Part shown: piece by piece, positions 9,471 through 17,136 of the stretch
How positions within the stretch are numbered: the first letter of the stretch is position 1
How the letters are laid out: each line of letters opens with the position of its first letter
NCBI GenBank assembly: GCA_036489885.1
Contig: DASXEW010000003.1
Coordinates: forward strand, 124,001-188,000
DNA length: 64,000 bases
Source: Candidatus Baltobacteraceae bacterium
GTDB lineage: Bacteria > Vulcanimicrobiota > Vulcanimicrobiia > Vulcanimicrobiales > Vulcanimicrobiaceae
Direction: 5' to 3'
The notes under the pieces: model-generated
What the model was told of the DNA's origin: nothing
What the model saw: the letters and a program-made list of their open reading frames with translations, nothing else
Databases searched by the model: none
Position numbers and translations under genes: made by a program

Positions 9471-9649
9471 CGAGGTTTGGGTATGAACAACTGTTGCGCA
9501 ACACTGCCGAGCGCGATCTCGCCGACCGGTCCGAGCGGTTTCGTGAGCGGCTCGAGCACTTGGGTGAAAAGCAGCGCTTCGAAGACGCTGGCCGCGCGCG
9601 GCTGCGGGTCAGGTGCGGTGCAGATTGTTTGCGATTCGCTGCATCTCAT
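9467..9649 (-). CDS. Minimal FlgJ-like rod-binding protein
   Basis: A ~60-residue ORF between flgG and fliA, overlapping both. The segment VFEALLFTQVLEPLTKPLG followed by QQLF resembles the FlgJ N-terminal rod-binding domain (usual pattern FEAxFLxQLLKxLR...LAxxLA). No muramidase domain is attached. The chosen ATG lies 41 nt inside flgG, with AGGAG 12 nt upstream; another ATG at 9682 would add 11 residues. FlgJ-N proteins cap the growing rod. The match is by eye on a short sequence, so the identification is tentative, but the operon position fits well. Confidence 0.5.
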   Translation of the reverse strand: MRCSESQTICTAPDPQPRAASVFEALLFTQVLEPLTKPLGPVGEIALGSVAQQLFIPKPR

Positions 9650-10337
9650 CGGCAGCCTGAACTCCTTTGGCGTTAGCTTCATACGCGCGCTGCGCGGACA
9701 GGATCTCCATCATCGATCCGATGATCGAAACATTCGAACGCTCGAGCATGCCGAAGCCAATCTTCGGACCGTGCTCGCCGCCGGGAAACACACGCACCGG
9801 CAGACCCGCACGATGCGTTGCTGCAAAGCGCGCGCTGCCAAGCGGTTCGAGCGCTTCGGGCGCTGCAAACATGCTGAGCACGATACGCCCGCAATCGGAC
9901 TTACTGCCGCCTGCGCGCTCGCAATGCACGCGACCGTCGGGTTCAACGCTGACGCTCGTCGCGTCGCTCGGAATACGAACGCCCGGAACACGCCAGCCGT
10001 CGCCGGTTTCGAGAGTGCCGTTCGGCGCGCGGTGAAATTCGCCGTTGCGCGTGTACGCGGTTCGGGAACCATTCGTAAGGACGAAGAATCCTGATCCGTC
10101 GATCGCGACATCGAACGGCCCACCGCTCTTCTCGAGTTTTCCTTGCTCGAAAACGGGATGCGTGCCGGAGGGAACGACGCCGAGTCCAATGCCGCCTGCG
10201 ACGCGTACGTCGCTGAACGCGGCTGCGGCTTGTTTGAAGCCGGCAACGTCGGCGTTCGCGAGATTGTCGGCGACGACGTCCAGATGAATCTGCTGCGCGG
10301 CCATGCCGGAGGCCGCAACGACGAGAGCTCGGTTCAT
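9609..10337 (-). CDS. flgG: Flagellar distal-rod protein FlgG
   Basis: A 242-residue flagellar rod/hook-family protein. The N-terminal motif MNRALVVAASGMAAQQIHLDVVADNLANADVAGFK is the conserved flagellar basal-body rod signature. The C-terminus (SNVSIIGSMMEILSAQRAYEANAKGVQ) is the matching C-terminal helix. FlgG polymerises to form the distal rod that crosses the periplasm and is exported by the flagellar type III system without a cleaved signal. It is about 20 residues shorter than the usual 260. It overlaps flgF by 4 nt. flgA, flgH and flgI, often next to flgG in diderms, are not in this operon. Confidence 0.9.
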   Translation of the reverse strand: MNRALVVAASGMAAQQIHLDVVADNLANADVAGFKQAAAAFSDVRVAGGIGLGVVPSGTHPVFEQGKLEKSGGPFDVAIDGSGFFVLTNGSRTAYTRNGEFHRAPNGTLETGDGWRVPGVRIPSDATSVSVEPDGRVHCERAGGSKSDCGRIVLSMFAAPEALEPLGSARFAATHRAGLPVRVFPGGEHGPKIGFGMLERSNVSIIGSMMEILSAQRAYEANAKGVQAADEMQRIANNLHRT

Positions 10338-10885
10338 CGCAGCCTCGCCAGCTCGTTGACGGCTTTCGCACGCGTCTCATCGATCGCACCGAGTGCCTTT
10401 TGCGCGGTCTCGAACGCGCGCTGCGCGTCGAGCACGTCGACCATCTCACCGACGGCGTTGACGTTCGGGCTTTCGAGCGCGCCGCTCACGAGCGAGGATC
10501 GATACGGCAATGGAATGCGGTCGAGTAACTTTCCGTCAGGCGCAACACGCACGAAACCGTGCACGCCCTGAACGCGTGCGCCGCCATCGTCAGCGAGAAA
10601 ACCATGCGCGTCGCGCATGAACGCGCCGTTACGCGTAGGCTTGCCGCCGATCAGGAACGCTCCGTCCCCCACGATCGCGAGATCGAGCGCGCGCCCGGTA
10701 TGCCGAAGCGCACCTTGTTCGGACGATGTCGTCTTCTGCGTTACGAGCCCGCTCGCCGACAACGTGACCCGCGCTACGGCCTTCCGGAACCCGTCTGATG
10801 AGGCGTTCGCAAGATTCTGCGCCGCGATTTCGAGCCGCGTACGAGCGGTTCGCATCGCGCTCGCGGTCCAGTCGATTCCATCCAT
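10334..10885 (-). CDS. flgF: Flagellar proximal-rod protein FlgF-like
   Basis: A 183-residue rod-family protein. It has the N-terminal helix DWTASAMRTARTRLEIAAQNLANASSDGFRKA and the C-terminal helix ESPNVNAVGEMVDVLDAQRAFETAQKALG, enclosing a short middle domain. It precedes flgG and overlaps it by 4 nt, the standard flgF-flgG order. It is clearly shorter than enterobacterial FlgF (~250), so the middle D1-like domain is reduced. Start: ATG at 10885, the first gene of this operon. The intergenic 38 nt upstream shows no clear promoter by eye. Confidence 0.82.
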   Translation of the reverse strand: MDGIDWTASAMRTARTRLEIAAQNLANASSDGFRKAVARVTLSASGLVTQKTTSSEQGALRHTGRALDLAIVGDGAFLIGGKPTRNGAFMRDAHGFLADDGGARVQGVHGFVRVAPDGKLLDRIPLPYRSSLVSGALESPNVNAVGEMVDVLDAQRAFETAQKALGAIDETRAKAVNELARLR

Positions 10886-10923
10886 GCAGCGCAGTATCGC
10901 CGCACGGGGTTACGCGTATGTTG

Positions 10924-11142
10924 CTACGACTTGTGCAATAAAATGGCCAACATGATCGTGATCCATGTCCCGACCGTCAGCGACATCATCCGCCACCCCA
11001 CGCGACCAATATCGTCACGAACTTCGCCAATCTTGCGGTCAAGGGAATCTAACCGGCGATCCATGCTATCGAGCCCCTTGTCGACTTGCTCGTAGGCGCC
11101 TTCGAGACGCGCCGTACGTGGTTCCAAGGGCTGGGCGGTCAT
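10924..11142 (-). CDS. Small coiled-coil protein with C-terminal membrane anchor
   Basis: A 72-residue protein with a heptad-like charged stretch (about residues 10-48, containing DSMDRRLDSLDRKIGEVRDD) followed by one transmembrane helix (about 50-69) ending in HKS. Small tail-anchored coiled coils of this type are common and of unknown function; some resemble phage XhlA hemolysin-associated proteins, but no holin or lysin gene is nearby. It is transcribed toward flgF, 38 nt downstream, and could share its transcript. Confidence 0.6.
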   Translation of the reverse strand: MTAQPLEPRTARLEGAYEQVDKGLDSMDRRLDSLDRKIGEVRDDIGRVGWRMMSLTVGTWITIMLAILLHKS

Positions 11143-11176
11143 GTGTAGTTATTTCCCCCGACCCGCCCCGGAAGAC

Positions 11177-11860
11177 CTATAAGAGTGTCTTCGCCAGCTC
11201 CGCGAAGTTCGCAACGATGACGTCGGGCTGATACGGCGTCTTGCCGAACGGGCGTTTTCGCCGGTCGATGAACGCCGAGCGCATGCCGAACGCTTTGGCT
11301 CCGAGACAATCGAAGGCGTGATTCGCGACAAAAAGCACTTCGTGTGGTTTGGCACCGATCAGCTCCGCGGCTTTCTTGTACGTGGCGACGTGCGGCTTAA
11401 ACGATCCGGACTCGGCGACCGAGATCACGCGATCGAATTCGATGCCGGAATACGGCACGCCGCTCGCGAGCATGTCGCGATCGCCGTTGGATAGGATGAC
11501 GAGCTTGTATCTGGTGCGCAAGCGATCGAGCGCCGCCGGCACGTCCGCGAAGGGCTTGAGCCGCGTGATCGCGTCGACGAGATCACGCACTTCCTGATCC
11601 GTGTGCGCGACTTCGGCCCGGTCGAGCGTGTAGTCAAGCGCGGCAAAACCAATCTCGCGGTAGGGCGTGTGTTCTTTGTGCAAGAGCGCGTCGATCATCG
11701 AGTTCTCGAAATGCGTTCGGCGCCACCAGGTGACAAGCTGCCCCGGCTTGCCTTCGTACTTCTTCTCTTTGAGATACGGCGCGATCGCTTCGGTAAGCCC
11801 GGCTTGCATGTCGACAACCGTGCCGTAGAAATCGAACATGAGCGTCGAGACGCCGTCCAC
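11177..11860 (-). CDS. HAD-superfamily hydrolase, type II haloacid dehalogenase-like
   Basis: A 227-residue HAD hydrolase. The nucleophile motif is DFYGTVVD (about residues 10-17), motif II is ILSNGDRD, the lysine motif lies in FKPHVATYKKA, and motif III/IV is VANHAFDCLGAKAFG followed by AFIDRR. The last block resembles the SSNxWDxxGAxxFG signature of L-2-haloacid dehalogenases, so a hydrolytic dehalogenase or small phosphatase is likely. The GTG start overlaps the upstream methyltransferase stop by one base (TAGTG), giving a coupled pair. The substrate is unknown. Confidence 0.8.
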   Translation of the reverse strand: MDGVSTLMFDFYGTVVDMQAGLTEAIAPYLKEKKYEGKPGQLVTWWRRTHFENSMIDALLHKEHTPYREIGFAALDYTLDRAEVAHTDQEVRDLVDAITRLKPFADVPAALDRLRTRYKLVILSNGDRDMLASGVPYSGIEFDRVISVAESGSFKPHVATYKKAAELIGAKPHEVLFVANHAFDCLGAKAFGMRSAFIDRRKRPFGKTPYQPDVIVANFAELAKTLL

Positions 11861-12594
11861 TAGCGTTCGCCGATCGTGACGAGATACTGCAACGCCATCC
11901 GCGCTTGTCCATCGCGCGCGTACATATCGAACAGCGCTTGAGCCTCGCGATGAAGTTGCTCGCTCTGGGGTCCCGTGTGCGGAAGGTACGAGCTGCTGTT
12001 CACGCGGTCGACGATGCCCGCGGCATCAAAGATCTGTTCGCTCGGCACCGATCGCTGCCGCACGCTGCGCCATCCGTCGAAAAGTGCAAATGTCTCGCGC
12101 GTTCGCGCACGCCGCTGCTCGGTGTCGTCGGTTGCGAACTTGCGGACCAGATTTCCGTATGCGCCCGCGAACGGATCGCTTTCATCGCGTTCGTAGTAGA
12201 CGAGTGCTGCGCGTCCGCCGTCTTTGAGAATGCGCATGATTTCCGGATACGTGACGGCCGGATCGAACCAATGAAAGGCTTGAAACGCGGCAACGACGTC
12301 GATGCTCGCGTCTGCGAGCGTCGTTTTCTCGGCTGAGCCATCGACCCACGTCACGCGCTCGTGCGTACCCGCCTTCGCGCGCATGGCGACGTTCGGCTCG
12401 ACGGCGCGAACATCGGGCCCGTGCGCCGCAAGGAGCAGCGAGGACGTTCCGGTCCCTGCGCCGAGGTCGGCGACGACGAGGCGGCTCGGATCGCCGAGTC
12501 CCTCAAAGATAATCTCGCCGACTTCGGGCGGATAGCCCGGACGGCCGGCGTTATAGACGCCCGCTAAGGTCGTAAAGCGTTCTTTTTCGTTCAC
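11860..12594 (-). CDS. Class I SAM-dependent methyltransferase
   Basis: A 244-residue methyltransferase. Motif I is VVADLGAGTGTSSLLLA (about residues 40-56), followed by an acidic VRAVEPN motif II and FQAFHWFD, as in the Methyltransf_11/25 type. The acceptor is unknown. The chosen start is GTG at 12594 (VNEKERFTTLAGVYNAGRPGY), which matches usual family N-termini. The longer frame to 12711 reads through a dispersed repeat (12624-12649) and gives nonsense residues such as VIPSEVEG. The gene is coupled to a HAD hydrolase and diverges from the YCII gene. Confidence 0.8.
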   Translation of the reverse strand: MNEKERFTTLAGVYNAGRPGYPPEVGEIIFEGLGDPSRLVVADLGAGTGTSSLLLAAHGPDVRAVEPNVAMRAKAGTHERVTWVDGSAEKTTLADASIDVVAAFQAFHWFDPAVTYPEIMRILKDGGRAALVYYERDESDPFAGAYGNLVRKFATDDTEQRRARTRETFALFDGWRSVRQRSVPSEQIFDAAGIVDRVNSSSYLPHTGPQSEQLHREAQALFDMYARDGQARMALQYLVTIGER

Positions 12595-12623
12595 GAGCAA
12601 AGCGTAGCAGAAAGATTCCGGCT

Positions 12624-12649
12624 GTCCCTCGACTTCGCTCGGGATGACA
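12624..12649 (+). repeat. Copy 1 of a 26-bp dispersed repeat
   Basis: The 26-mer beginning GTCCCTCGACTTCGCTCGGG and ending ATGACA recurs exactly at 34348-34373. Here it lies in the 116-bp divergent gap between the methyltransferase and YCII genes and is flanked by the inverted hexamers CCGGCT and AGCCGG, so it can form the loop of a hairpin. This looks like a REP-type intergenic element. Copy number elsewhere in the genome cannot be judged from this window. Confidence 0.75.
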
Positions 12650-12710
12650 AGCCGGAGTTGTCGATTTCCAGGCAGGCCATTCGTCTTAGGGGTACGGAGG
12701 AGAAGAACCA

Positions 12711-13049
12711 ATGCAATACATGCTGCTGATCTATTTACCGAACCGCCCGGTGACGCCGGAAGAGCGCGAAGCCGCTATGCCGGCCTGGATGGCCTATTCC
12801 AAAGAGCTGCAAGACCGCAAGGCCTACATCGCCGGTGCGCCGCTTGCCGAACCGACGAGCGCGACCACGGTGCGCGTGCAAAACGGGAAACGCGCCGTCA
12901 CGGACGGTCCGTTCGCCGAAACGAAGGAATGGCTCGGCGGATACTACCTGCTCGACTGCAAGTCGCTGGACGATGCGATCGAGCTCGCCGGGAAATGCCC
13001 CGCTGCGCAATATGGATCGATCGAACTTCGTCCCGTCGTCGACATGTAA
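12711..13049 (+). CDS. YCII/DGPF-domain protein paired with ECF42 sigma
   Basis: A 112-residue YCII-related protein. The signature VTDGPFAETKEWLGGYYLLD (about residues 64-83) contains the DGPF motif that names the group. These dimeric alpha/beta-barrel proteins are found next to ECF42 sigma-factor genes and are thought to be part of the same regulatory unit, though their chemistry is unclear. The ATG is preceded by a good ribosome site (GGAGGAG, about 8 nt upstream). The next gene starts before this one ends, so the two are translationally linked. Confidence 0.9.
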   Translation: MQYMLLIYLPNRPVTPEEREAAMPAWMAYSKELQDRKAYIAGAPLAEPTSATTVRVQNGKRAVTDGPFAETKEWLGGYYLLDCKSLDDAIELAGKCPAAQYGSIELRPVVDM

Positions 13050-14289
13050 TCAATCCGCGACGATCGAGCAATCGTTTCGCGATGATGCGGGACGCGCGCT
13101 CGCGACGCTCGCCAAGCACCTCGGCGACATCGAAGCCGCAGAGGATGCTCTTCAGGACGCATATCTCGTCGCGTTGGAACGTTGGCCGCGCGACGGAGTG
13201 CCGCAGAATCGAACCGCCTGGATCTTGGCGACGGCGCGCAATCGTGCGATCGACAAATTACGACGCGAGCGTCGCGGACGCGAGAAACTCGAGCTTCTCG
13301 CGACGCTCGATTTCGTACACAATGCGGAAGATGCAACAGAAATGACGGCTGTACCGGACGACCGGCTCGGATTGATGTTCGCGTGTTGCCACCCCGGCCT
13401 CGCGGTCGAAGCGCGCGTGGCGTTGACGCTGCGCACGCTCGGCGGACTCGAGACCGCTGAGATCGCCGATGCGTTTCTCGTTCCGGAAGCCACCATGGCG
13501 CAGCGGCTCGTGCGCGCCAAGCGCAAGATTCGTGAAGCGGCAATCCCACTCGACGTGCCGCCGGCGCAACGCCTTCCCGAGCGTCTCGCCGACGTGTGCG
13601 CGGTGCTGTACTTGATTTTCAACGAGGGCTATCTCGCCTCACGCGGCGAGCAGCTCGTTCGCCACGATCTCTGCGAAGAAGCGATTCGTCTGGGACGGAT
13701 TCTGATGCGGCTGATGCCGCAAGAGCCCGAGGTAATGGGACTGCTCGCGCTCATGTTGTACGCACACGCACGACGCGCGGCGCGCACCGGCCCGGCCGGT
13801 GAGCTCATCCCGCTTCCGGAGCAAGAGCGCACGCTCTGGAATCGCGAGCTGATCGCAGAAGCGAATGCGCTGCTCGGACGCGCCGTACAGCATCGTTTGG
13901 CGGGCGCCTATCAACTCGAAGCGATGATCGCGGCGGAACACACGAACGCACAGAGCGTCCAGCGCGTGCATTGGGACGCGATTGCACGCATCTACGGCGA
14001 GCTTGCCGTGGTCGCGCCGTCGCCCGTGATCGACTTGAATCGCGCAGTCGCCGTCAGCTTTGCAGACGGACCGGAGTCCGGACTGCGAATCCTCGATGCG
14101 ATCGAGCCGGAGCTGCTCGAGAGCTATCATCCTGCGCACGTTGCGCGCGCTGATTTTCTCTCGCGGTTGGGACGCCGCGGCGAGGCGCGCGAAGCTTACG
14201 TAGCGGCCCTCGCACTCACGCAGAACGCCGCGGAACGCGTATTCATCGAAGGAAAAGTCAGGGACTTGGATCAGTCGACCCTAGCCTGA
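13012..14289 (+). CDS. ECF42-type sigma factor with C-terminal TPR-like extension
   Basis: A 425-residue RNA polymerase sigma factor. Region 2 (GDIEAAEDALQDAYLVALERWP ... AWILATARNRAIDKLRR) and region 4 (MFACCHPGLAVEARVALTLRTLGGLETAEIADAFLVPEATMAQRLVRAK) are followed by ~220 alpha-helical residues containing ALGLLALML- and AYQLEAMIAAEH-like TPR segments. This layout and the adjacent DGPF gene define group ECF42. The start is the only canonical in-frame codon near the expected N-terminus; it lies 38 nt inside the YCII gene without a clear ribosome site, consistent with coupled translation. Such sigmas have no classical anti-sigma factor; the extension is thought to control them. Confidence 0.88.
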   Translation: MDRSNFVPSSTCNQSATIEQSFRDDAGRALATLAKHLGDIEAAEDALQDAYLVALERWPRDGVPQNRTAWILATARNRAIDKLRRERRGREKLELLATLDFVHNAEDATEMTAVPDDRLGLMFACCHPGLAVEARVALTLRTLGGLETAEIADAFLVPEATMAQRLVRAKRKIREAAIPLDVPPAQRLPERLADVCAVLYLIFNEGYLASRGEQLVRHDLCEEAIRLGRILMRLMPQEPEVMGLLALMLYAHARRAARTGPAGELIPLPEQERTLWNRELIAEANALLGRAVQHRLAGAYQLEAMIAAEHTNAQSVQRVHWDAIARIYGELAVVAPSPVIDLNRAVAVSFADGPESGLRILDAIEPELLESYHPAHVARADFLSRLGRRGEAREAYVAALALTQNAAERVFIEGKVRDLDQSTLA

Positions 14290-14334
14290 TCGCGAGAGCG
14301 CGTGATAGGGTAATGTGCACAGCGAGGAAACGAC

Positions 14335-14874
14335 ATGGCGCATCGAGCAGCAGCCCTGCGATACGAAGACCTCGAGGCGTTCCCCGAGGACAACACCCGG
14401 CGCGAGATCATCGACGGAGAGTTGTTCGTGAGCCCCTCGCCGTCGCTCCGGCATCAAGAAATCGTCGCGTCTCTCTGGGCAGCTTTCCATGCGTACGGGC
14501 GAACCCACGACGGCAAAGCGTATGTGGGTCCGGTCGACGTCCTTCTCGCGGAACACGATGTCGTAGCGCCGGACGTGATCTACATTGCAGCCGATCGCGC
14601 CACAATTCTACAAGAGAAGGCCATCTTCGGCGCTCCGAGCTTGATCGTTGAAGTCACGTCATCGAATCGCTCACGCGATCGCGGAAAGAAATTGCGCCTC
14701 TACGCGCGCTCCGGCATTCCCGAATATTGGATCGTCGATCCGAAGCACCCGTCGATCGAACGTTGTAGCGACCCGGTAGGAGAATGTTACGCGAACGTTC
14801 AGATTTTCACCGAGACGATGAATGCCGCAACCTTGCCCGATCTGCGCATCGTAATTCCCGAACTCGTCGACTGA
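14335..14874 (+). CDS. Uma2/DUF820 family PD-(D/E)XK nuclease-like protein
   Basis: A 179-residue Uma2-family protein. The nuclease-fold motif is read as Asp in VVAPDVIYI, Glu in SLIVEVTSSNRS and Lys in the KKLRLYARSGIPEYWIVDP block. The family is abundant in Cyanobacteria, Chloroflexi and related phyla, often in many copies, and its role is not established. A second member lies at 21598-22122. The stop codon overlaps the likely CTG start of the DNA ligase gene by 4 nt (CTGA). The ATG is used because upstream sequence is non-coding. Confidence 0.85.
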   Translation: MAHRAAALRYEDLEAFPEDNTRREIIDGELFVSPSPSLRHQEIVASLWAAFHAYGRTHDGKAYVGPVDVLLAEHDVVAPDVIYIAADRATILQEKAIFGAPSLIVEVTSSNRSRDRGKKLRLYARSGIPEYWIVDPKHPSIERCSDPVGECYANVQIFTETMNAATLPDLRIVIPELVD

Positions 14875-15845
14875 AACTCGCGATAAGTCCGCCCTTTCCG
14901 CCCATGGAGGCGCAGCTCACGCGCGCCTTGCCGCGCGGCGAGAATTTTCTCTTCGAGCCAAAGTGGGACGGCTTTCGCTGTTTGTGTTTCCGTGACGGCG
15001 ACGAAATTTATCTGCAATCGAAATCATCGCGCCCGCTGGCGCGCTACTTCCCTGAGATCGTTGCAATGCTCAAGGCGTTGCCGATGCGCAAGCTCGTCAT
15101 CGACGGCGAACTCGTGATTTCCGTCGACGATAAGCTCGACTTCGATCAACTGCTGCAGCGCATCCATCCTGCGGAAAGCCGCGTGCGCAAATTGTCCGCG
15201 GAATTTCCTGCGCAACTCATCGTCTTCGATCTGTTAGTCGATCCGGAGGGAACACGCATTGCCGATCTTCCACTCGAAGAACGCCGCGCGCGTCTCGAGC
15301 GTTTGGAAGGCTTGCGTCTTTCCGAAGCCACGCGAGATCGTTCGATGGCCGCAAATTGGCTTTCCGAATCGAACGCCGACATCGACGGCGTCATCGCGAA
15401 GCGCTTGGATTGCCCGTATCGTTCGGGCGAGCGCGACGGCATGTTCAAGGTTAAGCGCTTGCACACCGCAGACTGCGTGATCGGCGGTTATCGCACGAGC
15501 GACGACGGGACGCGCATCGCGTCGCTCCTACTCGGTTTGTACGATGCCGATGGCATTCTCCAGTATGTCGGCTTCACGTCGAGCCTGAATGCCGAAGACC
15601 GCGCGCATCTCGAACGCGAGCTCGAAAAGCGGAAGGCCGAATCCGCATTCACCGGCCGTTCGCCGGGCGGACCGAGCCGCTGGAGTCACGGCAAATCAAC
15701 GGAGTGGGTGCCGGTGAAACCGGAAATCGTCATCGAGGTCGGATTCGATCACGTGACCGGTGGACGTTTCCGGCACGGAACTCGCGCACTGCGCTTTCGC
15801 CCCGATAAGGCGCCGCAGCAGTGTACGACCGATCAGCTTCGGTAG
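14871..15845 (+). CDS. ATP-dependent DNA ligase, LigC type (probable CTG start)
   Basis: An ATP-dependent DNA ligase of about 324 residues with adenylation and OB domains. The nucleophile lysine is in FEPKWDGFR; other nucleotidyltransferase motifs are VIDGELVI, DGVIAKR and FKVKRLHTADCVIGGYR. It seals nicks and resembles mycobacterial LigC, a non-essential repair ligase. LigC proteins begin close to a PPxxPM segment. Here KLAISPPFPPMEAQL lies upstream of the first ATG (14904) and can only be included by starting at CTG 14871, which forms a CTGA overlap with the Uma2 stop. If the ATG is used, the protein is 313 residues. No Ku gene is adjacent. Confidence 0.85.
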   Translation: MKLAISPPFPPMEAQLTRALPRGENFLFEPKWDGFRCLCFRDGDEIYLQSKSSRPLARYFPEIVAMLKALPMRKLVIDGELVISVDDKLDFDQLLQRIHPAESRVRKLSAEFPAQLIVFDLLVDPEGTRIADLPLEERRARLERLEGLRLSEATRDRSMAANWLSESNADIDGVIAKRLDCPYRSGERDGMFKVKRLHTADCVIGGYRTSDDGTRIASLLLGLYDADGILQYVGFTSSLNAEDRAHLERELEKRKAESAFTGRSPGGPSRWSHGKSTEWVPVKPEIVIEVGFDHVTGGRFRHGTRALRFRPDKAPQQCTTDQLR

Positions 15846-15846
15846 G

Positions 15847-16416
15847 CTACTGCGTCCGCGGCGGTTTGGTGCGCGGCAGCTCTTCGGTCGCGCCCGGCCG
15901 ATAGGTGTATGCGCCTGAGGCCGGCGGAGGCGGCGCGGAACCGGGGGGCGGCGGAGGAATCGGACCGATCGTCATCCCGGAGCGCGGAAACTGCGCACCG
16001 GCCAGCATGGCGTTCGCAATTTGCGCGAGGCCAACGAACATCGGGATCAAGCCGCCGAGCAACCAAGGACCCGGCACGAAGACGCCATCGCGCATGCCGA
16101 TGAACGACAGGCCGATCAGCAGAGCAAACCCGACCGCCGTGGTGACGATGCCCTTACGCAGACAATTCTGAGCGTTCTGATTCCAGTTGCTTGGGTGCGA
16201 GACGTACATCCCAGGGCCAGGGGGCGGGGCCGCCTGGCGGGCCGCAAAGACGTGGTCCCACATCTCCCGGTTTGAAGAGTCGCCGGGAGGGGTGATGCCA
16301 CGCTTGATCATCTCCATGCGCTCCATGTGCTTGAGCATCCGGGTGACGATCCACCCGGCTACGGGGAGGCCGAAGATACATACGACTGCGAGAGCCGCTA
16401 CAACATTGTCGTCCAT
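15847..16416 (-). CDS. Membrane protein of unknown function, DUF6249-like
   Basis: A 189-residue protein with an N-terminal transmembrane segment (about 5-27), a short cytoplasmic linker (LKHMERMEMIKRGITPPGD), two further hydrophobic helices (about 88-107 and 115-135) and a proline-rich tail (PPPPPGSAPPPP near 155-166). The arrangement of a helix followed by a charged EMIKRG-type segment and two helices resembles DUF6249/DUF2154-like proteins found next to ECF sigma genes. It diverges from the ECF sigma gene at 16519, so a link to that system is possible but unproven. Confidence 0.6.
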   Translation of the reverse strand: MDDNVVAALAVVCIFGLPVAGWIVTRMLKHMERMEMIKRGITPPGDSSNREMWDHVFAARQAAPPPGPGMYVSHPSNWNQNAQNCLRKGIVTTAVGFALLIGLSFIGMRDGVFVPGPWLLGGLIPMFVGLAQIANAMLAGAQFPRSGMTIGPIPPPPPGSAPPPPASGAYTYRPGATEELPRTKPPRTQ

Positions 16417-16446
16417 GCTGCCCCATTTACAGTGCGACCCCGGGGA

Positions 16447-16489
16447 AATGTTTCACGGGCGGGCAAGCGGTGTGGAAGCCCGAAACATT
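16447..16489 (+). promoter_or_regulatory. Inverted repeat in the leader of the ECF sigma gene
   Basis: AATGTTTC (16447-16454) and GAAACATT (16482-16489) are exact inverted repeats, with an inner GGGC/GCCC pair, ending 30 nt before the sigma ATG. It could be an operator for the sigma-controlled divergent promoters or an RNA stem in the leader. No poly-T follows, so it is not a terminator. Confidence 0.5.
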
Positions 16490-16518
16490 CCGGCGCCTTC
16501 CTTCGTAGGTTTTTGTGC

Positions 16519-17136
16519 ATGGCGGCCATCTCCGCTCCCTCGGATCAGGATCTCGTAACTGGGACGCTCGCCGGAAACGGTGCGGATTTTGAAGTCCTCA
16601 TCAGCCGGTACGAGCGCGCCGTCTATAACCTCGCGCTCCGAATGCTGCGCAACGTCGAAGACGCCAAGGACGCGACGCAAGAAGCGTTCTTCAAAGCATA
16701 TCGCTCGCTACGCACGTTCAAGACCGGCGCGAAGTTCTCGACGTGGATCCTCGCAATCGCGTACAACGCGAGCTGCGATCGGCTTGCCAAGCGTCGCCGC
16801 TATTCCGATAGCGGACTCCCGGAACGCGCCGACCCCGGACCCGGACCGGCCGAAGAAGCTGAACGTGAAGACGAAGCACGCGCCTTGCGCTACGCGATCG
16901 ATCAGCTTCCGGACAAGTACCGTGCCGTGATCACGCTCTACCACCTGCAAGGAAAGCAGTACGACGAGATTGCGACGATATTAGGAGTGCCGATGGGAAC
17001 CGTGAAAACCCACCTGTTCCGGGCAAAAGATCTCCTACGCCGGCGTTTGTCAGGCGAACAAGACGAAGACGAAGAACCTGTCGCGATCAAATCACGGTTT
17101 GGTTGGATGCAGAGAAGGATGGCCGCAGTACTATGA
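16519..17136 (+). CDS. ECF RNA polymerase sigma factor (RpoE/SigW type)
   Basis: A 205-residue ECF sigma factor. Region 2 reads FEVLISRYERAVYNLALRML and VEDAKDATQEAFFKAYRSLRTF, then FSTWILAIAYNASCDRLAKRRR. Region 4 reads LPDKYRAVITLYHLQGKQYDEIATILGVPMGTVKTHLFRAK. Such factors switch on envelope or stress genes when released from a membrane partner. The ATG at 16519 is chosen because translation from the upstream frame has no sigma similarity. The downstream membrane gene overlaps its stop by 4 nt, the standard sigma/anti-sigma arrangement. Confidence 0.9.
   Translation: MAAISAPSDQDLVTGTLAGNGADFEVLISRYERAVYNLALRMLRNVEDAKDATQEAFFKAYRSLRTFKTGAKFSTWILAIAYNASCDRLAKRRRYSDSGLPERADPGPGPAEEAEREDEARALRYAIDQLPDKYRAVITLYHLQGKQYDEIATILGVPMGTVKTHLFRAKDLLRRRLSGEQDEDEEPVAIKSRFGWMQRRMAAVL

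Noticed and set aside
12595-12711. N-terminal extension of the methyltransferase to 12711
   Set aside because: It reads through the dispersed repeat and gives residues unrelated to the family; GTG 12594 gives the expected start.
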